Assembly: GCF_000302455.1 (NCBI RefSeq)
Contig: NZ_AMPO01000001.1
Span: forward strand, 251,001 to 315,000
Source of the DNA: Methanobacterium formicicum DSM 3637
GTDB taxonomy: Archaea; Methanobacteriota; Methanobacteria; Methanobacteriales; Methanobacteriaceae
Direction: 5' to 3'
DNA length: 64,000 nucleotides
This document shows positions 1-17,972 of the stretch, piece after piece (the stretch's first letter is position 1; every line of letters starts with the position of its first letter). The notes beneath the pieces are model-generated. The model made no database searches. It saw only the letters and a program-made list of their open reading frames with translations, and had not been told where the DNA came from. Both the position numbers and the translations under genes were made by a program.

Positions 1-1
1 A

Positions 2-727
2 CTCCGGGTTAACACCTACGCCAACGACCGGCTGCTTAACCACGCAGATATAAGGCTGTTTATGAGTGCCACTATTCTGGATCAGGATCTGTTCTGCCAG
101 TGGTTGGGTATTGACCCTGAAGAAACCTATCACCTGGAAATTAAGAGTATTTTCCCACCATCATCCCGTCCAGTTCACCTGAAACTGGTGGGTAACATGT
201 CCCATCGCCTGATTAAACGTACCGCCCCCAAGACCATCCCGGTACTGGAGAAGATCATTGAACACCATAAATATGAAAGAGGATTGATACACACCCATAA
301 CTACAAGTGCCAGGAGTATATCATCAAACACATGAAAAATCCCCGTTTAATGGGCCATAACTCCAAAAACAGGGAGCATGTTTTGAACCGGTTTGAACAC
401 AGTAATGACCCCCGGGTGCTGGTGAGTCCTTCCATGAGTGAAGGGGTGGATCTGCCCTATGAAAAGTGCCAGTTCCAGGTTATCTACAAGATACCATTCC
501 CCTACCTGGGAGATCCCCAGATCAACCAGCGCAAACAGCAGGACCCTTCATGGTATGCATATAAAACCATTATGACACTCCTCCAGGCCTATGGTCGGGG
601 AATGCGAGCTGAAGATGATTACTGTGAGACCTACATCTTAGATGGGAACTTCCGCATGTTACTCCGGAACAAACTTTACCGGGAACTGGTACCCAGCTTC
701 TTCAAGGATGCTATACAGAGGGAATAA
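2..727 (+). CDS. DinG/Rad3-like DNA helicase, C-terminal part (5' end outside window)
   Basis: This is the C-terminal half of a superfamily 2 helicase of the DinG/XPD (Rad3) group, an ATP-driven DNA unwinding enzyme. The frame is open to the left edge, so the methionine at position 62 is internal: it lies in the motif III stretch FMSATIL. Other visible motifs are GLIHTHNYKCQEYI, then VLVSPSMSEGVDLP (motif V region) and QAYGRGMRAEDD (motif VI, QxxGRxxR). The N-terminal half with Walker A, the DEAH box and any iron-sulfur cysteines is not in the window, so the exact subfamily cannot be decided. It is followed after 120 bp by another very large helicase on the same strand. Confidence 0.85.
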   Translation, partial: LRVNTYANDRLLNHADIRLFMSATILDQDLFCQWLGIDPEETYHLEIKSIFPPSSRPVHLKLVGNMSHRLIKRTAPKTIPVLEKIIEHHKYERGLIHTHNYKCQEYIIKHMKNPRLMGHNSKNREHVLNRFEHSNDPRVLVSPSMSEGVDLPYEKCQFQVIYKIPFPYLGDPQINQRKQQDPSWYAYKTIMTLLQAYGRGMRAEDDYCETYILDGNFRMLLRNKLYRELVPSFFKDAIQRE

Positions 728-847
728 CCCCACTGTTCATAGAAAAGTAAGATAGTTTTAATATAGAGTTTAAATAAACCATTACCCAGTATATTAATAA
801 TCATTGTTAGTTTCAGGGCCAATCCAAGTAATGAGAGGTATAATGAA

Positions 848-6322
<5,475 letters not shown>

Positions 6323-6760
6323 AACCTTTTTCAGTTAATATTTAAGTTTCCACCACCACGCCCCATTTCACCCACCTTAAAATTCACTGTGGTGATTGTT
6401 TATGAGTCCTAAGATCAGAACTTATCCGTCTCCTAATATCAAATAGTTTAATGCAACATCCTGATTGATTTCTTAAAATCTGTTCTTTCAAATGGATTCT
6501 AATACCTACTACACTTAATGTAGTCCAAGCCATGTTGCTAATCTTATTAATTAAAATTTAATAATGTCAATTTAATTATATTCAATTTGATTTAAAAAAA
6601 AACTGTATAAGTTGTCGAGGGTTAAAAATTTATCTAAATAGCAAATATAAACCTATTTAATCATCATCACTTAGAAAGAAAGATCTAAAAATGATAATTA
6701 GTGTGAAATAAGATAACAGGATGAATAGGAAAACGAAAAACTTCAGGAGAGAACAAAAAT
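6323..6760. other. Non-coding stretch, 438 bp
   Basis: AT-rich intergenic DNA between two genes of the same strand. No credible open reading frame, RNA structure or repeat was found. The right end must hold the promoter of the downstream CMD gene, whose ribosome site CAGGAGA lies just before its ATG. Confidence 0.6.
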
Positions 6761-7210
6761 ATGGAACAGAAAACTCCCAACCGGTTTACCGAGGCCCTTG
6801 GTGAAGAGGTGGATGATGCCTTCAAAAAACTGGCTTCGGAAATATTAAAGGATGGTGCTCTTACTCTCAAGGAAAAAAGTCTCATTGCTCTGGCATGCGC
6901 TGTTGCGGTGAAATGTGAACCATGCACACGTGCACATAAAAAACAGGCCCTTAAAACTGGGGCAACCCAGAAAGAAATTATGGAAGCTGCTGCTGTTGCT
7001 GGCCTGGTGCGTATGGGTTCCGGGTTTAACACTGCCTATGCCCTTTTAGATGATGATGAAACCGGGAAAAAATTAGTTTTCAAACCACCTACCCGTGATG
7101 AAAATAAGCATGAAGAAATGGGTGATGAGTCTAAACCTGAAGGATCTAAAATTCAGAGAAAACCTGATGGTTACCTGAACAGTATTCTCGAAAGAAAGTT
7201 CGTCGAATAA
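6761..7210 (+). CDS. Carboxymuconolactone decarboxylase/AhpD-like protein
   Basis: A 149-residue all-helical CMD/AhpD-family protein. The redox centre is CEPCTRAHKKQA (about residues 47-58): a CxxC pair with the conserved downstream histidine, as in AhpD-type peroxide-detoxifying thiol oxidoreductases. The domain is complete by about residue 100. A charged, probably disordered tail of some 50 residues follows, ending in a basic stretch, which is longer than usual. A good ribosome site (AGGAGAG) precedes the ATG. An antioxidant role in an anaerobe is plausible, but the substrate is unknown. It stands alone and converges on the tRNA gene downstream. Confidence 0.85.
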   Translation: MEQKTPNRFTEALGEEVDDAFKKLASEILKDGALTLKEKSLIALACAVAVKCEPCTRAHKKQALKTGATQKEIMEAAAVAGLVRMGSGFNTAYALLDDDETGKKLVFKPPTRDENKHEEMGDESKPEGSKIQRKPDGYLNSILERKFVE

Positions 7211-7256
7211 ATTCCAAAATAGCTAGGGTTTCAAATAAAAGGGATTCTAAAAGAAT

Positions 7257-7284
7257 AAAGGGACGGGGTATTAACCCGCCCTTT
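7257..7284. terminator. GC-rich hairpin between convergent CMD gene and tRNA-Arg
   Basis: An imperfect inverted repeat: AAAGGG-a-CGGG pairs with CCCG-CCCTTT around a 7-base loop, giving ten pairs with one bulged A. It stands out in AT-rich surroundings. It lies 46 bp after the CMD stop and beyond the 3' end of the opposite-strand tRNA, so a bidirectional terminator or RNA-stabilising hairpin is the simplest reading. Archaeal termination does not need hairpins, so the function is uncertain. Confidence 0.4.
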
Positions 7285-7399
7285 AGAAAAAGGTTGAACT
7301 GATACAAAAAACAGGAATTGTAAGGAAATTAATCCACAGCCTTCTAAAGAGAGTATTGGTTCTAAAGAAAGGATTGATAATAACCTATATGAAAATTAG

Positions 7400-7484
<85 letters not shown>

Positions 7485-7612
7485 TAAAAAAAGTTTGAAT
7501 TAAAAAAATGACTTTAACTTGGTGTCATTCTTTTTGAATACAACTCCATATAAACTTTGTTGCTTCTTATGAAGGCACTCACATCAATCAACCAACTCAT
7601 TTTATCTAAACT

Positions 7613-8221
7613 TCACATTTTACCGATCCAATATTCCAATGGGAAGATCAGTAAATACACTAAAGCACTCCATCGGGGAAGTACAAAGCTGAGAGATAGT
7701 GCCAGGAGCGAGATAACTATAAACAGAACGTTGGTCCTTATAGTGATGGTTATATCTCTAAGAGAAACTTTTTCATCAATAAAATTTTTCTTAGTGGCAT
7801 AGTACCAGTTTAAACCCAGGAAGAGTGCAATCCCCAGCATGTTTAAATTGAAAATAATGTGAGAAATGGGAAATTCTCCGTATTTCCCAGTTAAAGAAGC
7901 AGAAAATGGGACCAGTACTATGAATAATAACCATATCACATTTATCCATAATAAAGGTGTGTTCATTTCATCTATTTTATGAAAAGCACGATGATGATTA
8001 CTCCAAAATAGAGCCAGAAGAATGAAGCTCATGACTAAAGTATAAAAACTGGGTATAAGACTATAAAGAGAATTTTGAACTGCAGCATTAGATAATGGGC
8101 CGGTGATATCGGGAACAGCCAAAGCCAGAACCAGTAAAGTCATAGCAATGGCAAATATTCCATCTACAAGTGTTTCAAGACGCTTCGTGTCCATAAATAT
8201 ACCTGAATTTTCAGATTCCAT
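7613..8221 (-). CDS. TMEM175-like (DUF1211) potassium channel family protein
   Basis: A 202-residue membrane protein of the DUF1211/TMEM175 family. The N-terminal signature LVDGIFAIAMTLLVL corresponds to the pore-lining first helix (F-S-D-G-V-F-A consensus), followed by five more hydrophobic segments, as expected for one six-helix unit. Prokaryotic members form tetrameric potassium-permeable channels, which is knowledge of the family rather than something visible here. The start is supported by GGAGAT five bases upstream of the ATG. A second ATG nine codons in (MDTKRLETL) is also possible. It is transcribed alone. Confidence 0.85.
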   Translation of the reverse strand: MESENSGIFMDTKRLETLVDGIFAIAMTLLVLALAVPDITGPLSNAAVQNSLYSLIPSFYTLVMSFILLALFWSNHHRAFHKIDEMNTPLLWINVIWLLFIVLVPFSASLTGKYGEFPISHIIFNLNMLGIALFLGLNWYYATKKNFIDEKVSLRDITITIRTNVLFIVISLLALSLSFVLPRWSALVYLLIFPLEYWIGKM

Positions 8222-8392
8222 GTTAATCTCCTAATATTCCCTTAATAAAAAAATATAAACTTATTTAATGTAATATGAGTCAGTTTAAATAGTTTCCGAT
8301 ATTTTTTTAGTTGTATTTGATAATTTAAACAGTACAACACAGAGATACTGACATTAACATCACTAACTCACTCCCCACCTGAGAATATTTAA

Positions 8393-9076
8393 TTATGCAT
8401 TATCTTGATTTTCAATTCCTTTCTTGTAAATTAATCCCCTGAAACGTCCACCGAAAAGGATCATGAACGTGTTAAACAGGAAATAAATCAGAATGTACAG
8501 TGCTAATCCACCAATAGTACCTATCATTGTAGTTAGGTAGGGATTGGCAGAAGTAACGACTGTTGTCAGGACCTGCACTATTATAGTGTAAACTACCAGG
8601 TAAAAGAGGTAGTTTCCCCATCCAATTTTTTTTATCATAGCAAATATTTTCTTAAAATCAAAAGCTGCGCGAAACTTCTCTTCGATTGCCATGTTAGCAA
8701 GGGCCAGTAAAAACACGATATCAATGATGAACCCCACAATAACAGTTAAAACAGATAAAGAAAATAGGTTGGTGGCAAAATTTGGGTTGCCTGAGAAAAT
8801 TAAAAGAAAAATAATGGCATAAACTGGGATTCTATATATTATACTTGCCCCCACATAGTTCAAACCATCGGATATTAACTGCGCATATTCATCAAAATCA
8901 GGTAGTTCATTTGATCCAGCAATGGTGCTTTGAATTATTCTCAAAGAATAACCCAGTGCCATTAAACCTGGAATTATCAGGAAAACCCCCAAATAAAGGA
9001 GAAAAACTTTTAAAAACTTCTTAATATCTGTAAAAGGAAAACTTACGGAATCTTTAAAAACCTGACTAAAATTCAT
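8393..9076 (-). CDS. DUF4013 family membrane protein (copy 1 of 3)
   Basis: About 227 residues with roughly six membrane segments. It carries DUF4013 landmarks shared with two paralogues in this window: a membrane entry FPFTDIKKFLK, GYSLRII, NELPDFDEYAQLISDGL and a C-terminal GGRFRGLIY. The ATG at 9076 is preferred over one 11 codons upstream because GGGGAG lies at proper spacing before it and because it matches the paralogues' starts. Function is unknown. The family is common in methanogens and is often expanded. It stands alone on the minus strand. Confidence 0.8.
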   Translation of the reverse strand: MNFSQVFKDSVSFPFTDIKKFLKVFLLYLGVFLIIPGLMALGYSLRIIQSTIAGSNELPDFDEYAQLISDGLNYVGASIIYRIPVYAIIFLLIFSGNPNFATNLFSLSVLTVIVGFIIDIVFLLALANMAIEEKFRAAFDFKKIFAMIKKIGWGNYLFYLVVYTIIVQVLTTVVTSANPYLTTMIGTIGGLALYILIYFLFNTFMILFGGRFRGLIYKKGIENQDNA

Positions 9077-9242
9077 GACCAAACTCCCCATCAATAAATT
9101 TGATTTCATTAATTAATTATTACTATTACTTATAAATTTATTGAAATGGGATTATTTGGGAAAAATATTATAGAATCGTTAGGTTAAAAAATGAAGGTTT
9201 ATCACTTATCTAAGTGGGACTTAAGATAATAAAAAAAAGAAA

Positions 9243-9864
<622 letters not shown>

Positions 9865-9902
9865 ATTTTCACTCCTGAAAAAGATTGGATAGGTAAGGTT
9901 AA

Positions 9903-10529
<627 letters not shown>

Positions 10530-10563
10530 ATTGGTTCACCGCTAAAAAAATAGGAAGAACACC

Positions 10564-10573
10564 CATATAAATG
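10564..10573 (-). promoter_or_regulatory. Probable archaeal TATA box for the flavin reductase-FmdE pair
   Basis: On the minus strand the sequence reads CATTTATATG, about 39 bp before the ATG at 10529. A start site 22-27 bp downstream would leave a short leader carrying the GGTGA ribosome site. The match to archaeal TATA boxes is good, but nothing else proves it. Confidence 0.4.
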
Positions 10574-10663
10574 TATCATATAGGTGTGACATATAGTATT
10601 ACTATAGGCGGAGTTAATCGAAAATCTTCATACACCCTACTAACTTTTTAATTCTTATATTTT

Positions 10664-11437
10664 TTAATCTAAGTTGGTTTCTTCTGTTTCAGGGAGATCT
10701 TTAATTTCATTTTGAATCGATTCTCCTTCATCTTCCAGTGTTTCTTTAAAGATTAATCCGATTGCTCTGTACAGGAACAAGTAGATGAATGGATAAATGA
10801 TGAGGCTTGCTAAAACCAGACCTGCGTATGGTATTATAGTTACTACTGATGCCACCACTAACAGTATGATGTAAAGAATTGCCAGTAAAATCAACATCAC
10901 TATGTATTCTAACCAGCCAATACTTTCTATTCTCTCCTTGATTTCACCGAATTTAAATGCTGCCCCTATTTCATTATAGTAAGCCATGTTAGAAAGGGCC
11001 ATTACTGATATTATCCCCAAGATGATGAAAAGTAATGCACTCACTATAAGAATAATCACACCTATACCATAGGATCCTGTAAGTAGCATAATGAATCCAA
11101 CAATTAAAACAATGGTGGGAATTATTCCATAAGCAATACTCATAATGAAAACTCTAAGTCCATCCAGGAACATTTTAGTCCAATCATTAAACTCAGGGGG
11201 TTCATTTTCCCCAATTATGGATTTAGCTATTGTCCTGAGCTGATATCCCATGGTCAGGAAAGCAGCTATTAAAGCAGGAATTAAGAGGAAATATAGCAAG
11301 CCGGAAACACGACCATATCCAATTATAATTTCCATTAAAATCTGGGTTATTAAAACTATTACCCCTAAAATCAACAAGCGTTTCCAGTTAGAAACTGGAT
11401 ATTTAAAAGAATCTCCAATAATTTGACCCATGTCCAT
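10664..11437 (-). CDS. DUF4013 family membrane protein (copy 2 of 3)
   Basis: 257 residues with about six hydrophobic segments. It shares with the other two copies an amphipathic N-terminus (FKYPVSNWKRLLILG), GYQLRTIA, NEPPEFNDWTKMFLDGL and a C-terminal YRAIGLIF. It carries a longer acidic tail of about 20 residues after the last membrane segment. Two start codons are close together (residues 1 and 3). The first is kept because GGGGAG lies upstream, though AGGA before the second would also fit. Function is unknown. It is transcribed alone, away from the flavin reductase promoter region. Confidence 0.8.
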   Translation of the reverse strand: MDMGQIIGDSFKYPVSNWKRLLILGVIVLITQILMEIIIGYGRVSGLLYFLLIPALIAAFLTMGYQLRTIAKSIIGENEPPEFNDWTKMFLDGLRVFIMSIAYGIIPTIVLIVGFIMLLTGSYGIGVIILIVSALLFIILGIISVMALSNMAYYNEIGAAFKFGEIKERIESIGWLEYIVMLILLAILYIILLVVASVVTIIPYAGLVLASLIIYPFIYLFLYRAIGLIFKETLEDEGESIQNEIKDLPETEETNLD

Positions 11438-11647
11438 TCCTAATCAGCTCCCCATGATTCATGCAAATACTAAATCAATTAATTAGTTTATTAACGTTTT
11501 CCAGTTGGTTCTCACATGATATAAATGTTATTAGCCACATTAAAAGTAATACAACTGATGCTTTTTGTTTAAATAAAGATTAAACAGCCCTTAAAAAATG
11601 AAATAGGGTTTATTATAGCACCGGCTGAAATTATAAACTCCATATAT

Positions 11648-13312
<1,665 letters not shown>

Positions 13313-13374
13313 CAACACCTTAACTAAATAATTCAATAAGGGACATCTAATTTGTACATAAAATTTTCAGGGAA

Positions 13375-13597
13375 CTTCTCAAGTATAAGGGGCTTCTCAA
13401 GTATAAGGGGCTTCTCAAGTATAAGGGGCTTCTCAAGTATAAGGGGCTTCTCAAGTATAAGGGGCTTCTCAAGTATAAGGGGCTTCTCAAGTATAAGGGG
13501 CTTCTCAAGTATAAGGGGCTTCTCAAGTATAAGGGGCTTCTCAAGTATAAGGGGCTTCTCAAGTATAAGGGGCTTCTCAAGTATAAGGGGCTTCTCA
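13375..13597. repeat. Perfect 18-bp tandem repeat, 12 units plus a partial unit
   Basis: The unit CTTCTCAAGTATAAGGGG is repeated twelve times without a mismatch from 13375 to 13590, followed by seven bases of a thirteenth. It lies in the gap between the ThrE-type exporter gene and the ABC1 kinase, 63 bp from the kinase start. Because 18 is divisible by three, stop-free frames exist on both strands (hexapeptides GFSSIR and RSPLYL), but these are not credible proteins. Perfect identity means recent expansion or active homogenisation. On the minus strand the unit contains CTTATACTTGAGAAG, which matches 12 of 15 positions of the origin repeat CTTACACTTGAAATG. Confidence 0.97.
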
Positions 13598-13693
13598 GTA
13601 TGATAAATTTTATCATCCCCTTTTTAAAAAACTCTATCGTCACAGCCTCATATACTATCCAATCCTTCGGTGTGCGTAGGGTCACATATCTGA

Positions 13694-14965
13694 TTATTCT
13701 ATTTTTAATGGATCAGCAATTACCGCACCTATGACTAAACCCATGGATATGGCCACAAAGGTTAGTACCACCATGATCAGGTTAGTAATGGATGCCGAAT
13801 AGTTCTGTCCAGCCAGGGTGGCCAGGCTGATGAATCCCAAGGATCCTGGTACTAATATCCAGAATGCAGGTATTATTGATACGTAGTATGGTGTTTTAAT
13901 CTTTGATCGTTCCAGGTATGTTCCCACCATGGTCATGACAGCCGAGCCTAAAAATGCACCGAATAACCCGCCTAAAAGGTAATTGCCTATCTGAAGTCCG
14001 CCAAACGTTGCAAATAACACCATTAAAACTCCCAGCATGTCACGGTTTCGTATGGACATTAAGAGGTACATGCCCAGAGTGAAAACCAGGATCCCAATAT
14101 AGGGAGCCCACCAGCCAAGGGGAGTGGCTAGATATGCCACCATATACGCTCCTGCAGAGAGTCCAACCACCTGCAGGCCTATTAAAACTCCGAAGAGGAG
14201 GAGTAAGAGAATAACCACTCCCTGAACCAGGCGGCTGGAACCGGATATGACGTTGTTGGCTGCCAGTTCGTACATTCCAGTGGCCAGAACTGCTCCCGGG
14301 ATGAAATAGGAAAGTGCTGGGACCAGGATGGTGAGGGATCCCTTTACCATTCCCTGCTTCACCCCGAAAAAGAAGATCATAGACACCAGAAATGCCACTA
14401 AAACTGGTAAAATAAGGTTTAGTCTGGGTTTATCTTCAGAGTATCCCACAATCAAGCCCACTATAGCACCTAAAGCCCCACAGAATAGTAACTCATTGGT
14501 TGTGGGTAAAAGCAGCATCCCCAGCCCAGTAGAATAGAGTGCATATCCAAGGATGTGCCTTATGTATTTGTGCTGGCGCTTAACGTTGATTATTTCATTT
14601 ATACGATTAATTCCCTGTTCTGGAGTTATTTCTGCATTTTCTGCCTGGTAGATTAACTCGTATAAACGTGAGACCTGGTCCAGTGGTAGGAGGCCTGGTT
14701 TTTGCCCGGTCACTGCCAGGGCTTTTGAATTCCCATCACTGATCTTGATGAGTACGAAGGTGGGAAAGTCAATTACTTCCTGGGCTTTAACCCCATATGC
14801 CCGGCATATGTTCTTTAAAATAGCTTCTATTGTCATGACTGCAATGCCTGCCGCAGTCATGGCCCGGGCTAGTTCTGTTAAAAATTCCAGTAGATTTGGA
14901 GGCAAGTCTCCTCCATCTGATATGTTGGTAGGGTTTATATTCCCCAAGTTACCTCCAGGATACAT
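13694..14965 (-). CDS. ThrE-type threonine/serine exporter family protein (fused)
   Basis: 423 residues joining the two halves of the ThrE family: a cytosolic/amphipathic ThrE domain (LTELARAMTAAGIAVMTIEA, then VKAQEVIDFPTFVLIKI) followed by about ten membrane segments, the last four to five corresponding to the ThrE_2 (DUF3815) part. Family members export threonine and serine in actinobacteria. In archaea the substrate is untested. The stated ATG has only a weak GGGGA upstream. Both flanking genes lie on the same strand but are separated by repeats or long gaps, so it is probably a single-gene unit. Confidence 0.85.
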   Translation of the reverse strand: MYPGGNLGNINPTNISDGGDLPPNLLEFLTELARAMTAAGIAVMTIEAILKNICRAYGVKAQEVIDFPTFVLIKISDGNSKALAVTGQKPGLLPLDQVSRLYELIYQAENAEITPEQGINRINEIINVKRQHKYIRHILGYALYSTGLGMLLLPTTNELLFCGALGAIVGLIVGYSEDKPRLNLILPVLVAFLVSMIFFFGVKQGMVKGSLTILVPALSYFIPGAVLATGMYELAANNVISGSSRLVQGVVILLLLLFGVLIGLQVVGLSAGAYMVAYLATPLGWWAPYIGILVFTLGMYLLMSIRNRDMLGVLMVLFATFGGLQIGNYLLGGLFGAFLGSAVMTMVGTYLERSKIKTPYYVSIIPAFWILVPGSLGFISLATLAGQNYSASITNLIMVVLTFVAISMGLVIGAVIADPLKIE

Positions 14966-15190
14966 TTTATCCCCGGAACCATTTCGTCATCCAAACTCCC
15001 AATCTATCCCTGTCTTTACACATACTGTATTTTTGTAAAGGGATTAACTTTGGGAATTTAAACAATCAATCTTTTCTTCTGATATAAATTTGTGAACTGG
15101 TAATTATTCGTGAATAATTATTGATTGTAAATTTAATTGTGAATAATTTTGAAGTAAATTCACCTCAAAATTATTTTCATCAAAATTATT

Positions 15191-15892
15191 CTACTCTTCA
15201 ATGCCCTCATTATAGATGAGAGCCAGGAATCGGCCGCTGAAAGCGGATACATAAGAACCAATGAAAAATCCTACCACCGCAGCAACTGCATAAACAGTTA
15301 TCATTCCCATATTCATTAGCTGGGGAATGGCACTGAGTGCAGATACCACTGCGGAAAATGCGGTGAGTACCACAACAGCAATAATATAGTTAACCCATCC
15401 AATATTTTTGATTATACCAAAAATATCCTTAAATTTAACTGAAGCTTCTAATTTGTCCTTTTTAACTATGTGGGGCAAAGCAATAAAGCTGAGGATGTAA
15501 GGGAACACCATTATGATAAAACCCACCACAAAAAATATCTGGAAAGAAGTGGTTATAAATGCATTAAAACTGGTCACCTGTCCACTGAAGGCAATGGACA
15601 TGATTATAATAGCCGATATAATACCCACAATAATAGCAGGAATACCCCTGTAAATTAGTATTACAACTACGTACTTCAAACCATCCACGAACATGTTTAA
15701 CCACTCATTAAATGGTGGTAATTCATTAGAATCTTTGAATGAATATTCAATTATACGTAAATTATACCCATAAGCCAGTATTGCAGGTATTATTAAAATA
15801 CTGGTGGCCATCAGTATGCCCAGTGTTAAAAGTCGTTTCACATTGGAAAAAGGAAATTTCAAGGAATCTGCAACCATTTCACTAACATTCAT
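15191..15892 (-). CDS. DUF4013 family membrane protein (copy 3 of 3)
   Basis: 233 residues with about six membrane segments. It has the same landmarks as the two copies upstream: FPFSNVKRLLTLG, GYNLRIIE, NELPPFNEWLNMFVDGL and SGRFLALIY. AGGGGAG before the ATG supports the start. It appears closest to copy 1 over the C-terminal motif. Function is unknown. Confidence 0.8.
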   Translation of the reverse strand: MNVSEMVADSLKFPFSNVKRLLTLGILMATSILIIPAILAYGYNLRIIEYSFKDSNELPPFNEWLNMFVDGLKYVVVILIYRGIPAIIVGIISAIIIMSIAFSGQVTSFNAFITTSFQIFFVVGFIIMVFPYILSFIALPHIVKKDKLEASVKFKDIFGIIKNIGWVNYIIAVVVLTAFSAVVSALSAIPQLMNMGMITVYAVAAVVGFFIGSYVSAFSGRFLALIYNEGIEE

Positions 15893-15978
15893 TTTCTAAT
15901 ACTCCCCTTTTTAAATAAACTACTCCCATCTAAATTAATAATATAACTAAAAGTTAGTCAAACTTATTAACTTATAAT

Positions 15979-16036
15979 TGTTACCATCTGGCTTTCAGAA
16001 AAATAACTGTTACCACCGGACTTTCAGAAAATTTAC
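15979..16036. repeat. Two-unit 29-30 bp imperfect tandem duplication upstream of hisF
   Basis: The segment TGTTACCATCTGGCTTTCAG and its following bases recur 30 bp later as TGTTACCACCGGACTTTCAG. It lies 110-170 bp upstream of hisF, in the divergent gap with a DUF4013 gene. It may be a plain micro-duplication. Confidence 0.7.
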
Positions 16037-16147
16037 TTATCTTCTGAAATTTACTTAATATAGTTAAAGAAAATAATTGATATTCATCCTAAATTTTTTT
16101 GAAATTATCAAAAAATAATAAAATCATCAATTAATTGGAGATAACTT

Positions 16148-16972
16148 ATGCTTGCCAAAAGAATTATACCCTGCCTGGACTGCGACCTCAACGTCCCCCA
16201 TGGCCGCGTGGTTAAAGGAGTGGAATTTAAACAGATCCGGTATGCAGGAGAACCCGTGGAACTGGCCACCAAATATTACCAGGATGGTGCCGATGAAATC
16301 GTGTTCCTGGACATAACCGCCTCTCATGAACGCAGGGAGACCATGGCCGATGTTATTAATGCAACCACCGAGAATGTGTTCGTTCCCATCTGTGTGGGTG
16401 GTGGTATAAGGAAGCCACAGGACTATGTGAACATGCTCAAGGCCGGTGCAGATAAGTGTTCAACCAACACCGCAGCCATTCACAACCCGGATCTCATCAA
16501 CGAAGCATCCAAGGTAGTGGGTAGTCAGGCCTGTGTCATTGGTATTGATGCCAAAAGACGCTACATTGAAGACCCTAAAGAAAGTGATGAACACATTATA
16601 ATTGAAACACCCCAGGGTTACTGCTGGTACGACTGCAGTATCTACGGCGGAAGGGAATTCACAGGCATAGACGCAGTTAAATGGGCCATGGAGTGCCAGG
16701 AACGGGGAGCCGGAGAAATCCTCCTCACCAGTATGGACCGGGACGGTACCAAGGACGGTTACGACATACCCCTCAACCAGACAATGAGCCAAATGCTGGA
16801 TATTCCCATAATTGCCTCCGGTGGTGGAGGTAATCCAGAGGATATTTATGAAGTACTCACCCTGGGCAAAGCAGATGCAGCACTTGCTGCCAGCATCTTC
16901 CACTTTGATGAGTACCCTGTGCCTGTGGTGAAGGAGTTCTTGAAGGAGAAGGGTGTTGCTGTTCGACTCTGA
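16148..16972 (+). CDS. hisF: Imidazole glycerol phosphate synthase cyclase subunit HisF
   Basis: 274 residues, a complete (beta/alpha)8 barrel. HisF uses ammonia delivered by HisH to turn PRFAR into imidazole glycerol phosphate and AICAR, the fifth step of histidine synthesis. The catalytic Asp11 is visible in IIPCLDCDLN, the second catalytic aspartate is in VIGIDAKR, and the phosphate loops are ICVGGGIR and IIASGGGGN. The protein is about 20 residues longer than bacterial HisF because of an insert after the second aspartate, as in other methanogens. TTGGAG precedes the ATG. No other his gene is nearby, which is normal for these archaea. Confidence 0.97.
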   Translation: MLAKRIIPCLDCDLNVPHGRVVKGVEFKQIRYAGEPVELATKYYQDGADEIVFLDITASHERRETMADVINATTENVFVPICVGGGIRKPQDYVNMLKAGADKCSTNTAAIHNPDLINEASKVVGSQACVIGIDAKRRYIEDPKESDEHIIIETPQGYCWYDCSIYGGREFTGIDAVKWAMECQERGAGEILLTSMDRDGTKDGYDIPLNQTMSQMLDIPIIASGGGGNPEDIYEVLTLGKADAALAASIFHFDEYPVPVVKEFLKEKGVAVRL

Positions 16973-17067
16973 AAAGTTCTCTACAAAACTTATCTTTCAG
17001 TAGATCAACGTTTGACCAGACAACCATTTAACAATTAACATAATCACATAAATTTCAGGCGAGGAAT

Positions 17068-17559
<492 letters not shown>

Positions 17560-17563
17560 TTTT

Positions 17564-17972
17564 TGATAGGTCGCTCTATATAGTGATATCAAAATTCTTG
17601 AAAACATTTCTACTTTTGACTAAATTACAACAATATTCAAACCTAACATGGCAGGGCTATCGTTGAATTAAAGAGTTTTTTGTTTTTAATTAGAAAGGTT
17701 TTTTGTTAATTAATTAGATAACCTAGCCCATATTATTATTTAGATATCCAGATAGCCCAATATAACTTAAAACCCCTTATTTAGTACATAGTCCTTATTA
17801 TAATCCTTATTATCAATAAATGGAAATTAAATATAAGTATACTGGTATAGAAATTGATTCTAAGAGAAATTAATGTAATAATTTAACAAATATTCCTTAT
17901 TAAAGGTCTTTCAGGGTATTTTCAATCTATTCAGGTGTGTTCCATCACAAAGGGACCATGACAGAGAGCTTT
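17564..17972. repeat. Diverged direct repeat, copy A (left boundary of adhesin segment)
   Basis: It matches the region at 20768-21092 in the same orientation. Long shared blocks include TATATAGTGATATCAAAATT, CATTTCTACTTTTGACT and TTTTTTGTTAATTAATTAGA. Copy A has about 80 extra bases near 17750-17815. Its right end is homologous to the last 30 codons of the pirin gene and so is a decayed fragment. Together the copies bracket a 2.8-kb segment carrying an adhesin-like gene. Confidence 0.9.
17879..17972 (-). pseudogene. Decayed fragment of the 3' end of a pirin gene
   Basis: Aligned to 21005-21092, this is the C-terminal coding end of pirin on the minus strand. Shared stretches are TTCAGGTGTGTT and CATCACAAAGGGACCAT. 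The original stop codon is lost, several in-frame stops are present (forward TTA and CTA triplets), and there is a one-base insertion near 17942. No upstream part of the gene remains. It cannot be functional and marks the edge of a duplication. Confidence 0.85.

Noticed and set aside
13375..13597. CRISPR array
   Set aside because: Units are contiguous with no spacers between them, and no cas genes are near.
13347..13685. Long reading frames (both strands) across the 18-bp repeat
   Set aside because: They exist only because 18 is a multiple of three and the unit lacks stops. They encode bare hexapeptide repeats with no ribosome site or homologous flank.
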